NCBI GenBank assembly: GCA_012838315.1
Contig: DUPM01000090.1
Coordinates: 1 to 47,037, forward strand
Length of the DNA: 47,037 nt
Origin: Clostridiaceae bacterium
Lineage (GTDB): Bacteria > Bacillota > Clostridia > Saccharofermentanales > Saccharofermentanaceae
Direction: 5' to 3'
Shown here piece after piece: positions 25,648 to 35,232 of the stretch. The notes beneath the pieces were generated by a model, which saw nothing but the letters and a program-made list of their open reading frames with translations, made no database searches and had not been told where the DNA came from. Within the stretch, counting starts at the first letter, position 1. Each line of letters begins with the position of its first letter. Position numbers and translations under genes: made by a program.

Positions 25648-26514
25648 ATGAGTACTGAGATTAATTGGTTTCCGGGGCACATGCGAAAAGCAATGAGCGA
25701 GATCACTGACCGCCTGAAGTGGGTGGACATTGTTATAGAGACCTGCGATGCCCGCATTCCCTTTTCGAGCCGAAATCCTGAATTACATAAGCAGATCAAA
25801 GATAAGAATCGTATTATTGTTTTGAATAAAGCGGACCTTGCGGACCCTCAAATGACGAGCGTTTGGCTTTCGCACTATGAATCGCAAGGAATCGCTGCAA
25901 TGGCCGTCGATGCGAACAATAAAGGTGACATTCAGAGACTGAAGAAGAAAATGGAAACAATATGCAAGCCGATTCTGGATAAGGCTGCCAGTCGCGGACG
26001 TATTGGCCGACCGGTCCGTGCTATGGTGGTTGGCATCCCGAATTCCGGCAAATCGACAATCATCAATGCTCTTTGCAACCGCAAAGTAGTTGTGACCGGA
26101 AATCGTCCCGGAGTGACACGTGCTTTTCAGTGGGCAAAGTCTTCGGATTCGCTGGAATTGATGGATATGCCCGGAGTTCTTTGGCCCAATCTCGGTTCGA
26201 AGCATAATAAACTTGTTCTTGCTTTGTCCGGCGCTATTAAGACGGAAGTCACGGATATGATCTATGTTGCGAGTGAAGGCATGAAGTGGATCAGTACGTT
26301 GTATCCGGATTATATAAAGACGCGTTACCAAGTTCCCGGTGTCGTTGATCCGGATGATATCAACGAAGCGTACGATCGCTATTTGTTGGCAGCGCGGATA
26401 AAAGGCTGCATTTTGTCAGGCGGAAGAATTGACGAAGACCGCTTCGCGGCTTTGTTTCTCGATGATTTTCGATCCGGCCGGATTGGAAGAATTACTTTGG
26501 AAGAACCGAAGTGA
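25648..26514 (+). CDS. rbgA: Ribosome biogenesis GTPase RbgA (YlqF)
   Basis: Circularly permuted GTPase needed for late 50S assembly. The G motifs occur in the permuted order: G4 LNKADL (about residue 54), G1 GIPNSGKST (about 130), G3 DMPG. The N-terminal INWFPGHMRKA is the RbgA signature. 288 residues, normal length, with the C-terminal helical domain. The rplS-rbgA-rnhB order is conserved in Bacillota. Confidence 0.96.
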   Translation: MSTEINWFPGHMRKAMSEITDRLKWVDIVIETCDARIPFSSRNPELHKQIKDKNRIIVLNKADLADPQMTSVWLSHYESQGIAAMAVDANNKGDIQRLKKKMETICKPILDKAASRGRIGRPVRAMVVGIPNSGKSTIINALCNRKVVVTGNRPGVTRAFQWAKSSDSLELMDMPGVLWPNLGSKHNKLVLALSGAIKTEVTDMIYVASEGMKWISTLYPDYIKTRYQVPGVVDPDDINEAYDRYLLAARIKGCILSGGRIDEDRFAALFLDDFRSGRIGRITLEEPK

Positions 26515-26559
26515 TATTGAAGCTCGATATTTTAAAGTACAGTAAGGAATGATGTTGAT

Positions 26560-27204
26560 TTGAACACAAAGAACGACAAACTCATTGAAAAATACAACAT
26601 GATGGTCCGTTTCGAAAAACCACTTTGGGATAAAGGGGCAACCCATGTTGCAGGTATTGATGAAGCGGGAAGAGGGCCTTTAGCGGGTCCTGTTGTTGCG
26701 GCGGCATGTGTGTTGTCCGCTGATCGACCGATACTCGGATTGGACGATTCGAAAAAACTCAGCCCGAAAAAAAGAGATGAGTTATTCGAGCAAATTCTTC
26801 TGAATTGTCTCGACTTTCAAGTCATCCGTATTGAACATGATGAGATTGATCAGATCAACATTCTCGAAGCGACAAAAAAGGCTATGCGCTTGTGCGTCGA
26901 TGGATTAAAGCAGACACCAGACTGTTTATTGATTGATGCGGTTGAAATTCATCATAATAATATACCGATTATGCCAATAATTAAGGGTGATTCTTTATCA
27001 GTTTCGATCGCGGCCGCATCGATATTGGCCAAAGTCACACGTGATCGTATTATGGAAGAATACGACGTTACATATCCGGGATATGAATTTTCAAAGCACA
27101 AGGGATATGGAACGAAAGCGCACTATGCTGCCATTGAGAAGATTGGATTGTCGCCGATTCATCGTCGATCATTTTTAAAGCGCATCATAGGGCGCGTCGA
27201 ATAA
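26560..27204 (+). CDS. rnhB: Ribonuclease HII
   Basis: Removes ribonucleotides from DNA and RNA-DNA hybrids. The 214-residue protein has GIDEAGRGPLAGPVV with the D-E active-site pair, LDDSKKL, the LLIDAV aspartate and SIAAASILAKVTRDR. The start is taken as TTG 26560, 12 nt after AAGGAA; an ATG at 26599 is the alternative and would still keep all motifs. Confidence 0.94.
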   Translation: MNTKNDKLIEKYNMMVRFEKPLWDKGATHVAGIDEAGRGPLAGPVVAAACVLSADRPILGLDDSKKLSPKKRDELFEQILLNCLDFQVIRIEHDEIDQINILEATKKAMRLCVDGLKQTPDCLLIDAVEIHHNNIPIMPIIKGDSLSVSIAAASILAKVTRDRIMEEYDVTYPGYEFSKHKGYGTKAHYAAIEKIGLSPIHRRSFLKRIIGRVE

Positions 27205-27272
27205 TTTGATGAATGTCGATTAACAGACCGTAGCACTGAAGCCGTTTGCGATATTGTGATGCGGGTGGTTGA

Positions 27273-27629
27273 ATGAATAGTATAGAAATTGGCATACATT
27301 CAGAGCAAGCGGTGTCAGACTATTTATCGCGTCAGGGCTATGTGCTGCTTGCGAGAAATTTACGATTTCATAACGCGGGAGAGCTGGACCTTGTCTTTTT
27401 ATTCATGAGGCGCATTGTCATTGTCGAAGTGAAATCGCGTCGTGCTTCGTGCCGATATGGTGATGCAATTGAGGCGGTTGATTCGGCGAAGAAAATGAGA
27501 ATCTATTCTGCAGCGAAGCGCTTAGCGCATAGAAATGGATTGGAATCTTGTGAATTTTGCTTTATTGTGGCCTGTGTGACGCATGATCGTATCGGAAATG
27601 CACAAAAAATTAAAATTTCGACGTTTTAA
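27273..27629 (+). CDS. yraN: YraN/UPF0102 family nuclease-like protein
   Basis: A 118-residue member of the UPF0102 family, with a PD-(D/E)XK-like core: conserved E (early helix), GELDLVF, VIVEVKSR and RYGDAIEAV. The biochemical role is not established; the fold suggests a Holliday-junction-resolvase-like nuclease. It regularly follows rnhB, as here (68 nt gap). Ribosome binding site weak (GGTGG). Confidence 0.9.
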   Translation: MNSIEIGIHSEQAVSDYLSRQGYVLLARNLRFHNAGELDLVFLFMRRIVIVEVKSRRASCRYGDAIEAVDSAKKMRIYSAAKRLAHRNGLESCEFCFIVACVTHDRIGNAQKIKISTF

Positions 27630-27757
27630 ATGCAAGATTGCTATTCAATTTATTCATAGTAGGCTATAATGATGCGGATTAAATGCAGTTGTATCATTGC
27701 TTACTGCAAGAATAAATGCTTGATATTTCTTTTTTTCGATTATGGAGGGTGACAAAC

Positions 27758-29035
27758 ATGAAATCTTATTATGAATTGAGTCGCGAAGAGTTAGCAACGG
27801 AGCAACAACTCCTTTTAAGTCAATACAAATCTCTTCAGTCATTGAGTCTGAAATTAGATATGACTCGTGGCAAACCTGGGGCGGAACAACTTGACCTTTC
27901 ACAATCGATGAATCAGATCATGGGAGATGAATATCTTTCTCAAGAAGGCGATTGCAGAAATTACGGCATAGCATATGGTATTAAAGAAATTCGCGAGCTA
28001 TTCGCTCAGATTCTCGGTACAACGTCTGACAAAGTGATTGCGGGAAATAACTCAAGTCTGTCGATGATGTTTGATGCGATGATGCGTGCCATGGTTTTTG
28101 GAGAGATTGAATCGGAAAAACCGTGGGCGTTTGTTGAGAAACGCAAGTGGCTTTGTCCGGTTCCCGGCTATGATCGGCACTTCTCGATCACTCGCGATCT
28201 CGGATTTGAAATGATTAATATCCCTATGAATCAAGATGGTCCGGACATGGATATTGTAGAAGCTTTGGTTGCAGCGGATTCTTCGATAAAAGGTATGTGG
28301 TGCTTACCGCTCTATAGTAATCCGGATGGGTATGTTTATTCAGAGGAGACGTGTCGACGTCTGGTATCGATGAAGACTGCAGCGTCAGATTTTAGAATAT
28401 TCTGGGATAATGCCTATGTGGTCCATCACCTTTACGAAGATAGACAGGGTTCGCTTCCTGATATTCTTGCTTTGGCTGATGAAATGAATCATCCAAACCG
28501 CGTTTATCAGTTTGCTTCAATGTCTAAGATTACGTTCCCCGGATCGGGAATCGCTTGTATGTCTTGCAATGACGATAATATAAATAGAGCACAGAAAATT
28601 CTTGCAACGCGTTCAATCGGACCGGACAAGATGAATCAATTGCGGCATGCCAAATTTCTTCCCAATCTAGATGCGGTCAAGAGTTTGATGAAAAAGCATG
28701 CACAAGTGCTATTGCCTAAATTCAATGCAGTGGAGAATCAACTTAATCAAGAGCTCGGCAATCTGGAGATTGCCACTTGGAACAGCCCTCTTGGCGGTTA
28801 TTTTATCAGCTTGTATGTTGTTGACGGCACTGCGAAGAAGGTCGTACAAATGGCCAAGGCTGCGGGCGTCGCATTAACTCCCGCTGGCGCAACTTTCCCA
28901 TATGGCATTGACCCGAGTGATAACAATATTCGTATCGCGCCAACATTTCCGTCGGTCAGTGATATCATTAAAGCGATGAACGTCTTAACGGTTTGTGTTA
29001 AACTGGCGGCAGTAGAAAAATTACTGGGAGAGTAG
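27758..29035 (+). CDS. Aminotransferase of the class Ic aspartate aminotransferase type
   Basis: A 425-residue PLP enzyme. The N-terminal LDMTRGKPGAEQLDLS and later MSKITFPGSGIA (PLP lysine K257) place it in the subgroup of fold-I aspartate aminotransferases best known from Corynebacterium, distinct from AspC. It probably interconverts aspartate and oxaloacetate with glutamate as partner. ATG 27758 is set by TGGAGGGTGAC upstream. The 128-bp gap before it contains a TATAAT at 27665-27670 without a convincing -35 box. purB begins 2 nt after its stop, and aspartate is a substrate of the step before PurB, so the pair may link aspartate supply to purines (inference). Confidence 0.88.
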   Translation: MKSYYELSREELATEQQLLLSQYKSLQSLSLKLDMTRGKPGAEQLDLSQSMNQIMGDEYLSQEGDCRNYGIAYGIKEIRELFAQILGTTSDKVIAGNNSSLSMMFDAMMRAMVFGEIESEKPWAFVEKRKWLCPVPGYDRHFSITRDLGFEMINIPMNQDGPDMDIVEALVAADSSIKGMWCLPLYSNPDGYVYSEETCRRLVSMKTAASDFRIFWDNAYVVHHLYEDRQGSLPDILALADEMNHPNRVYQFASMSKITFPGSGIACMSCNDDNINRAQKILATRSIGPDKMNQLRHAKFLPNLDAVKSLMKKHAQVLLPKFNAVENQLNQELGNLEIATWNSPLGGYFISLYVVDGTAKKVVQMAKAAGVALTPAGATFPYGIDPSDNNIRIAPTFPSVSDIIKAMNVLTVCVKLAAVEKLLGE

Positions 29036-29037
29036 TC

Positions 29038-30471
29038 ATGAAAGATCAATATGAGAGTGCTTTAGGATCGCGTTATGCGAGTAAAGAAATGCTGTACATT
29101 TTTTCTCCGGATAAGAAATTCACAACTTGGAGAAAACTTTGGGTTGCTTTGGCTGAAGCCGAGAAAGAACTGGGGCTTTCGATTACGGATATCCAGGTCA
29201 ACGAACTGAAAGCCCATATTGATGATATTAATTATGACGTCGCCCAAGAGTTCGAAAAAAAGGTCCGCCATGATGTTATGGCTCATGTTCATGCATACGG
29301 AGAGCAGTGTCCTAATGCTCGTGCGATTATTCACTTGGGTGCGACATCGTGTTATGTCGGAGACAATACGGATATTATTCTGATGCGCGAAGGTCTGCTT
29401 CTGATTCGTAAGAGGCTCGTTCGTGTCATCGATTCGCTGTCACGCTTTGCAGATGAATACAAGGCTCTCCCGACGCTTGGCTTCACGCATTTTCAACCGG
29501 CTCAATTAGTGACCGTGGGTAAAAGAGCGACATTGTGGATTCAGGAATTATTGTTGGATTTAGAAGAGATCGACTTTGTGATTTCCAGCCTCAAGCTTTT
29601 GGGCTGTAAAGGAACCACAGGCACTCAGGCCAGTTTTTTAAGCCTTTTTGATGGTGATCACAACAAAGTTAAAGCACTCGATTATGCGATCGCTGAGAAG
29701 ATGGGATTTCAAGATGTATATCCGGTTAGCGGACAGACCTATTCGCGCAAAGTAGATTCTCGAGTCCTTAATGCACTCTCTTCGGTCGCTCAGAGCGCCC
29801 ATAAGTTCAGTAATGATATTCGTTTGCTCCAACACCTTAAGGAGGTCGAAGAGCCATTCGAAAAAAGTCAAATTGGTTCTTCGGCTATGGCTTACAAGCG
29901 TAACCCGATGCGTAGTGAAAGAATTGCATCGCTTGCAAGGTACATCATGGTTGATGCGCTGAATCCAGCAATTACGGCATCAACGCAGTGGTTTGAGAGA
30001 ACGCTTGATGATTCTGCGAATAAGCGGATCAGTGTTCCGGAAGCCTTTTTGGCATTAGATGCGATTCTCATTATTTATCAGAATGTTGCTGAGAATTTGG
30101 TTGTATATCCGAGTATTATTCGTAAAAGAATCATGGAAGAATTGCCGTTCATGGCGACTGAAAATATCATGATGAAGGCAGCGTCTCTTGGTGGTGATCG
30201 CCAAGATTTGCACGAGCGTATTCGCGTCCATTCGATGAACGCCGGTATGGCCGTTAAGCGTGATGGACTAGCGAATGATTTGCTCGAGCGTATCGCGGCA
30301 GATTCTTCTTTTTCGCTGGATGCCGGTGCACTCAGTGAACTGCTTGACCCTTCGCTATACATTGGGCGCTGCCCGGAACAAGTCGAACAATTTCTTTCTC
30401 AATGTGTTCAGCCGGTTCTTGAACAGTATCAATCTGATTTGGGGGATGATAATCCTGACTTGAAGGTGTAG
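29038..30471 (+). CDS. purB: Adenylosuccinate lyase
   Basis: Catalyses two purine steps, release of fumarate from SAICAR and from adenylosuccinate. The 477-residue protein carries the fumarase/aspartase superfamily signature GSSAMAYKRNPMRSERI (about residue 280) and the catalytic-histidine region THFQPAQ. Its length and sequence resemble the longer, eukaryote-like PurB branch that many Clostridia also have rather than the 430-residue Bacillus form. It is tightly coupled to the aminotransferase upstream. Confidence 0.95.
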   Translation: MKDQYESALGSRYASKEMLYIFSPDKKFTTWRKLWVALAEAEKELGLSITDIQVNELKAHIDDINYDVAQEFEKKVRHDVMAHVHAYGEQCPNARAIIHLGATSCYVGDNTDIILMREGLLLIRKRLVRVIDSLSRFADEYKALPTLGFTHFQPAQLVTVGKRATLWIQELLLDLEEIDFVISSLKLLGCKGTTGTQASFLSLFDGDHNKVKALDYAIAEKMGFQDVYPVSGQTYSRKVDSRVLNALSSVAQSAHKFSNDIRLLQHLKEVEEPFEKSQIGSSAMAYKRNPMRSERIASLARYIMVDALNPAITASTQWFERTLDDSANKRISVPEAFLALDAILIIYQNVAENLVVYPSIIRKRIMEELPFMATENIMMKAASLGGDRQDLHERIRVHSMNAGMAVKRDGLANDLLERIAADSSFSLDAGALSELLDPSLYIGRCPEQVEQFLSQCVQPVLEQYQSDLGDDNPDLKV

Positions 30472-30508
30472 AATTTCAGAAGACGCTTCATTTTAGGAGG
30501 ATAACGAA

Positions 30509-31645
30509 CTGATTTATCTTGATAACAGTGCAACAACTTTTCCGTTGCCGGAAATCGCTCAACTCATCGAGACCCATTTATCTTCATATTGTGCATTTGG
30601 AAACCCGGGTTCGTTGCATCGTCTCGGTGTTTCTGCCATGGAATCATACAGCAATTCACGTCGTCGAGTTGCCTCTGTTCTGGGCGCTCAGTCTGAAGAG
30701 ATCATATTTACTTCTGGGGGAACAGAATCGATTAATTTTGCTATTCGCGGATATCTGGAAGCGAATCCCAGAAAAGGTAAACATGTTATTTCAACGCGTA
30801 CAGAACATAAGGCGACGCTGGCCGTGCTTGATTACTTGTCGAATCATGGTCATGAAGTAACTTATATTGGAGTCGACTCGGCTGGTGAGCCCAATTGGCT
30901 TGAAGTTGAAAGTGCCATTCGTCCTGATACGGCGCTTCTTACCTTTACTCATGTCAACAACGAGACCGGAGCAATTCTCCCAGTTAGTAAGTTGGTTGAT
31001 ATAAGAAATCGAATCAACCGATCCGCAGTAATTCATTTGGATTGTGTTCAGTCCTTGGGAAAACTTCCATTACGTCCAAGTAAAGACGGAGTGGAGTTGG
31101 TTTCTATGTCCGGGCACAAGATTCATGCGGTCAAGGGTGTTGGAGCGATTTATATTAAAAGCGGAATCCGGATGCAACCGCTAATAATCGGCGGAGGTCA
31201 GCAAGGCGGGCTTCGCTCAGGTACGGAGTCGACCTTTCTTGCGGAAGCGTTTGCACTAGCACTTGAAAAATCATATGAGCAATCTGATGCGGCTTATCTC
31301 AAGCTGACTCATATACACAACGATGTCTCGTCTGTTATCCAATCTTTTGGGGGCGTCATTCTATCCCCTGAGAATGGATCAAAGTACATACTCAATGCCG
31401 CACTACCGATGTTTGAGGCAGAAACTTTACTGCACGCTTTGGAGGAACATGATATATTTATATCAACTGTTTCTGCTTGTGCCTCGAAGAACAAGAAAGC
31501 GAGTCATGTTTTAGCGGCGATGGGGATCGATAAGTCATTGTCGCGTTCTGCGGTTCGTATCAGTTTTTCGCGATTCAGTCAGGCAGAAGATATTGAGCAA
31601 ATCAACAAGGCGCTCGGCGAAGCAATAAAGCGTTATGCGCTGTAA
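30509..31645 (+). CDS. nifZ: Cysteine desulfurase of the NifZ/YrvO type, partner of ThiI (non-ATG start)
   Basis: PLP enzyme that takes sulfur from cysteine and hands it on as persulfide. The conserved N-terminus IYLDNSATT is encoded from 30512, and the frame is closed by TAG at 30494-30496. No ATG, GTG or TTG lies between that stop and the motif. CTG at 30509, eight nt after a good AGGAGG, is therefore the likely start (ATT at 30512 is the alternative); the first standard start codon, TTG at 30545, would cut off the conserved strand. From CTG the protein has 378 residues. The PLP lysine lies in SMSGHKIHAVKG and the persulfide cysteine is C324 (VSACASKNK). thiI follows 23 nt later, as in the nifZ-thiI pair of Bacillus, so the sulfur probably goes to 4-thiouridine in tRNA. 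Confidence 0.9.
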   Translation: MIYLDNSATTFPLPEIAQLIETHLSSYCAFGNPGSLHRLGVSAMESYSNSRRRVASVLGAQSEEIIFTSGGTESINFAIRGYLEANPRKGKHVISTRTEHKATLAVLDYLSNHGHEVTYIGVDSAGEPNWLEVESAIRPDTALLTFTHVNNETGAILPVSKLVDIRNRINRSAVIHLDCVQSLGKLPLRPSKDGVELVSMSGHKIHAVKGVGAIYIKSGIRMQPLIIGGGQQGGLRSGTESTFLAEAFALALEKSYEQSDAAYLKLTHIHNDVSSVIQSFGGVILSPENGSKYILNAALPMFEAETLLHALEEHDIFISTVSACASKNKKASHVLAAMGIDKSLSRSAVRISFSRFSQAEDIEQINKALGEAIKRYAL

Positions 31646-31668
31646 ATTCAATGAATCAAGGTGTAGGT

Positions 31669-32871
31669 ATGACGGATTATAAATATGTCATTCTCGTCAG
31701 TATGGGCGAGATTACTCTTAAAGGATTAAATCGCGGACGCTTTGAAGCTCGACTGACTAGAAATATTAAGTCGGCTATCTCTACTTTCGGTCGATTTCAT
31801 ATTTTTCAGCGCCAATCACGTATATGGATTGAGGACTTATATTCTGAGCAACCGGTGCTTGACGATTCTGAGGTTGCCGGGCAAATTATGCGCGCTGTTT
31901 CCAAAGTGTTTGGTATAGTATCCGTTAGTTTGGTCCGCAAATTTACAGGAGACATGGATAACATTCGAGAGATGGCAATTCGTTTTATTGAGGATCGACT
32001 CAAAGAGCAGCCGTTCGAATCTTTCAAATTTGAAACAAAAAGAGGGGACAAGAGCTTTCCATTGTTGTCTCCTGAAGTTAGTAGCGAACTCGGTGGAAAG
32101 GTGCTTGAACGCTTTCCGGAACTGCGTGTTGATGTCAATGCGCCGGAGCTGGTCGTTTTCGTCGAGATTCGTGATGCATTCTATATATACGCCGATAAGA
32201 TTTATGCACATCGCGGACTTCCTGTCGGATCATCAGGCAAAGGTCTTCTCATGCTCTCCGGCGGTATCGATAGTCCCGTCGCAGGTTATATGATGGCATC
32301 TAGAGGTATGGAGATTGATGCGGTTTATTATCACTCCTTTCCTTATACCAGTGACCAGGCGAAGCAGAAGGTCGTTGATCTTGCCAAGATTATTTCGCAG
32401 TATTGCGGACCAATCCATTTGAATATTGTAAATTTCACTGAGATTCAAAAACACTTGTATCAGAACAGTCCGCAAGATATGCTTACCATCACAATGCGTC
32501 GCATTATGATTCGAATAGCGGAGAAGATTGCCTTACAGTCTCATTGCAAGGCAATAATTACCGGTGAGAGTTTAGGACAAGTTGCCAGTCAAACGATTGA
32601 CGCTATATCATTAACTAACGAGGTCACATCCATGCCGATTTTTCGTCCGCTCATCGGTGTAGACAAAGATTATGCGGTTCAGATAGCCAGAGAAATCGGC
32701 ACATTTGAAACATCCATCTTGCCATATGAAGACTGCTGTACTGTATTCGTTGCAAAGCATCCTCAGACAAAACCTCAACGCAAACACATGGAGCATGCAG
32801 AGCGTTTTTTAGATATTGATGATTTGGTCAGTCAAGGTCTTGAAGGTATCGAACGGATTCTTATTGAATAG
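31669..32871 (+). CDS. thiI: tRNA 4-thiouridine sulfurtransferase ThiI
   Basis: Adenylates U8 of tRNA and inserts sulfur. The 400-residue protein has an N-terminal ferredoxin-like/THUMP region (about 1-165) and a PP-loop ATPase domain with SGGIDSPVA (about residue 197), GESLGQVASQT and the conserved CC near PYEDCCTVF. It lacks the C-terminal rhodanese domain of E. coli ThiI, as in other Bacillota that use NifZ as sulfur donor. ATG 31669 is preferred over 31651 because AAGGTGTAGGT lies directly upstream of it. Confidence 0.95.
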   Translation: MTDYKYVILVSMGEITLKGLNRGRFEARLTRNIKSAISTFGRFHIFQRQSRIWIEDLYSEQPVLDDSEVAGQIMRAVSKVFGIVSVSLVRKFTGDMDNIREMAIRFIEDRLKEQPFESFKFETKRGDKSFPLLSPEVSSELGGKVLERFPELRVDVNAPELVVFVEIRDAFYIYADKIYAHRGLPVGSSGKGLLMLSGGIDSPVAGYMMASRGMEIDAVYYHSFPYTSDQAKQKVVDLAKIISQYCGPIHLNIVNFTEIQKHLYQNSPQDMLTITMRRIMIRIAEKIALQSHCKAIITGESLGQVASQTIDAISLTNEVTSMPIFRPLIGVDKDYAVQIAREIGTFETSILPYEDCCTVFVAKHPQTKPQRKHMEHAERFLDIDDLVSQGLEGIERILIE

Positions 32872-32885
32872 GTGCAAATGCGAAT

Positions 32886-33902
32886 ATGAATATTGGTAAA
32901 TTGTCGAACGAGGAACTCAAAAATCTGGTATTTTCTCGCCTGCCAAAGCTCTCAGAGCGAACGCTTCTTGGAGCAAGTATCGGTGCGGATTGCGCGTACA
33001 TTTCTTTGGGCCCGAAGACTTTGATTGCCTCATCTGATCCGATTACTGCGGGTGGCATGCTTTCCGGTACTTTAGCTGTTCATGTTTCATGCAATGATAT
33101 CGCTTCGACGGGTGTTCGTCCGATTGGTATTTTGATTGTTATTCTGGTGCCACCGCACGCGACGGAATCGGATTTGATTCGAATTGTCGAGCAGGCATCT
33201 GCTTCAGCCCAATTGCTTGGCGTTGATATTGTCGGCGGCCACACGGAAGTGACTGATTCGGTGAACAGATTTGTAGTGACGACGACTGCTTTTGGGGTAT
33301 CCGATACTTCGAGCCCAAAGCTTATTGGGAAGGCGCTTCCCGGCGACGCTCTCATTATGACGAAATCGGCTGCAATTGAGGGCACTTATATCATCGCCAA
33401 TAATCATTATGACAAGATTAAGGGCAGAGTCAGTGATTCGCTCATATCTCAAGCCAAAGACTTGATTCAAATGATTAGTGTCGTTGAAGACGGTGTTGTT
33501 GCCGCCTCTTGTGTCGATGGTCGTTTGGCTTCGGATGGTAGCGCTCAAAGCCTTGTTCATCTGATGCATGACACGACTGAGGGCGGTGTTCTCGGCGCCG
33601 CTTATGAAATGGCTGAGTTTTCCGGTATTGGACTGACGGTTAATCAAGATTCTATTCCGATTCATCCGGCAACATCGGCTCTGTGTGAAATACTTGATGT
33701 CGATCCGTTGAGATTGATTGGATCCGGCTCGATGCTTATTGCCACGTCGAATCCCGAACGTGTTATGCGTTCGCTTTCTGATGCTGATATCCCTTCGGCT
33801 CACATTGGCACATTTACAGAATCCGGCTATCAGCTCTTTGATCATCACGAGTCCGCAATTCCGTTTTTGCCACCGCAGAAGGACCACGTTTACAAACTTT
33901 AA
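32886..33902 (+). CDS. AIR-synthase-superfamily protein (HypE/ThiL-like), function unknown
   Basis: A 338-residue protein of the PurM/HypE/SelD/ThiL superfamily. The N-terminal ATP-binding domain has [10 protein letters not shown], the [18 protein letters not shown] segment and [12 protein letters not shown]; the C-terminal domain has [18 protein letters not shown]. It lacks the HypE C-terminal PRIC-type cysteine tail and the SelD Cys/Sec-Gly motif, and no hyp genes are present, so hydrogenase maturation and selenophosphate synthesis are unlikely. Its place directly behind nifZ-thiI hints at sulfur or cofactor metabolism (inference). The ribosome binding site is weak. Confidence 0.75.
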   Translation: MNIGKLSNEELKNLVFSRLPKLSERTLLGASIGADCAYISLGPKTLIASSDPITAGGMLSGTLAVHVSCNDIASTGVRPIGILIVILVPPHATESDLIRIVEQASASAQLLGVDIVGGHTEVTDSVNRFVVTTTAFGVSDTSSPKLIGKALPGDALIMTKSAAIEGTYIIANNHYDKIKGRVSDSLISQAKDLIQMISVVEDGVVAASCVDGRLASDGSAQSLVHLMHDTTEGGVLGAAYEMAEFSGIGLTVNQDSIPIHPATSALCEILDVDPLRLIGSGSMLIATSNPERVMRSLSDADIPSAHIGTFTESGYQLFDHHESAIPFLPPQKDHVYKL

Positions 33903-33912
33903 TTGTATTCTC

Positions 33913-33941
33913 TTTACGTTCCGCCCTCGTTCCAGTATGAT
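33913..33941 (+). promoter_or_regulatory. Promoter of glyA
   Basis: TTTACG (33913-33918), 17 bases, TATGAT (33936-33941), 34 nt ahead of the glyA start. No riboswitch-like fold is visible in the short leader. Confidence 0.6.
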
Positions 33942-33975
33942 TATTGGGAAAAGAATTTACCTTGGAGGTTGTTTC

Positions 33976-35214
33976 ATGTTTGAATTTATTCGCGAACAAG
34001 ATCCCGAGATTTATCAGGCGATTATGGACGAGACGAACCGTCAGCGTTCTAAGATTGAGTTAATCGCGTCAGAGAACTTTGTCAGTGCAGCCGTTTTAGA
34101 GGCTGCCGGTTCTCCTCTTACGAATAAATATGCCGAGGGTTACCCTGGCAAGCGTTATTATGGTGGTTGTGAGTTTGTTGATATCGCAGAACAACTTGCA
34201 ATTGATCGTGCCAAGCAGATTTTCGGAGCTGAACATGTGAATGTGCAACCTCATTCAGGTGCACAAGCAAATACTGCAGTATATTTTGCGATGCTTCAGC
34301 CGGGTGATGTTATTTTGGGCATGGATCTTGCTCATGGCGGTCACTTGACGCATGGCATGAAGCTTAATGTATCGGGTAAGACATATCACTCAGAGTTCTA
34401 TGGTGTGTCTGAAGAAGATATGCGTATTGATTATGATGCTCTTCTGCAAAAAGCGTTGGAAGTGCGGCCCAAGATGATTGTTGCCGGTGCGTCTGCCTAT
34501 CCCAGAGTCATTGACTTTAAACGCTTCCGTGAAATTGCCGATCAGGTCGGGGCTTATTTATTTGTCGATATGGCGCATATTGCCGGATTGGTTGCGGCCG
34601 GTCTTCATCCGAATCCGATACCTTATGCCGATTTTGTCACGACGACGACACACAAGACGCTCAGAGGACCTCGCGGCGGAATTATTATGTGCAAGGAGCA
34701 ATATGCTAAGTTAATCGATTCTGCTGTATTCCCGGGTCAGCAGGGCGGTCCGCTTATGCATATTATAGCGGCCAAGGCTGTGGCTTTTAAGGAAGCTTTG
34801 TCGGATGAGTTTAGAGATTACCAGCATGATATCATCAAGAATGCAGCCGCCCTTGCGGATGCACTCACGAGTTGCGGTATCTCCTTGGTTTCAGGCGGAA
34901 CAGATAATCACCTGATGTTGTTGGATCTTCGCGGAACCGGAGTCACAGGTAAGGAACTCCAACTTCGCTTGGACGAAGTGAATATAACTTGCAATAAAAA
35001 CGCCATTCCATTTGATCCCGAGAAGCCTTTTGTGACAAGTGGTGTTCGTTTCGGTACAGCTGCTGTGACTACTAGAGGTATGACCGAGGCGGATATGGCT
35101 GAGATTGCTAGACTTGTTCATCTGACGTTGATTGATTTTGATAATAGCAGACAAGAAATTATTGATTCTGTTCAGCGGTTGACGGATAAGTATCCGCTTT
35201 ATCCGCACATCTGA
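33976..35214 (+). CDS. glyA: Serine hydroxymethyltransferase
   Basis: PLP enzyme converting serine and tetrahydrofolate to glycine and methylene-THF. ATG 33976 has TTGGAGG upstream and starts the usual N-terminus; the open frame continues upstream into the previous gene without meaning. 412 residues, normal length. Motifs include [34 protein letters not shown], and the PLP lysine in [14 protein letters not shown] (about residue 227). It works together with FolD (7978) in one-carbon metabolism. Confidence 0.97.
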   Translation: MFEFIREQDPEIYQAIMDETNRQRSKIELIASENFVSAAVLEAAGSPLTNKYAEGYPGKRYYGGCEFVDIAEQLAIDRAKQIFGAEHVNVQPHSGAQANTAVYFAMLQPGDVILGMDLAHGGHLTHGMKLNVSGKTYHSEFYGVSEEDMRIDYDALLQKALEVRPKMIVAGASAYPRVIDFKRFREIADQVGAYLFVDMAHIAGLVAAGLHPNPIPYADFVTTTTHKTLRGPRGGIIMCKEQYAKLIDSAVFPGQQGGPLMHIIAAKAVAFKEALSDEFRDYQHDIIKNAAALADALTSCGISLVSGGTDNHLMLLDLRGTGVTGKELQLRLDEVNITCNKNAIPFDPEKPFVTSGVRFGTAAVTTRGMTEADMAEIARLVHLTLIDFDNSRQEIIDSVQRLTDKYPLYPHI

Positions 35215-35232
35215 TGACGGGAGTTTGAGCTC

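Noticed and set aside
25783-26331. Antisense open frame of 182 codons inside rbgA
   Set aside because: Opposite the conserved GTPase motifs of RbgA; no start signal and no domain.
33204-33887. Long antisense open frame (227 codons) within the AIR-synthase-like gene
   Set aside because: No ribosome binding site, no recognisable domain, and the plus-strand gene has clear family motifs over the same bases.
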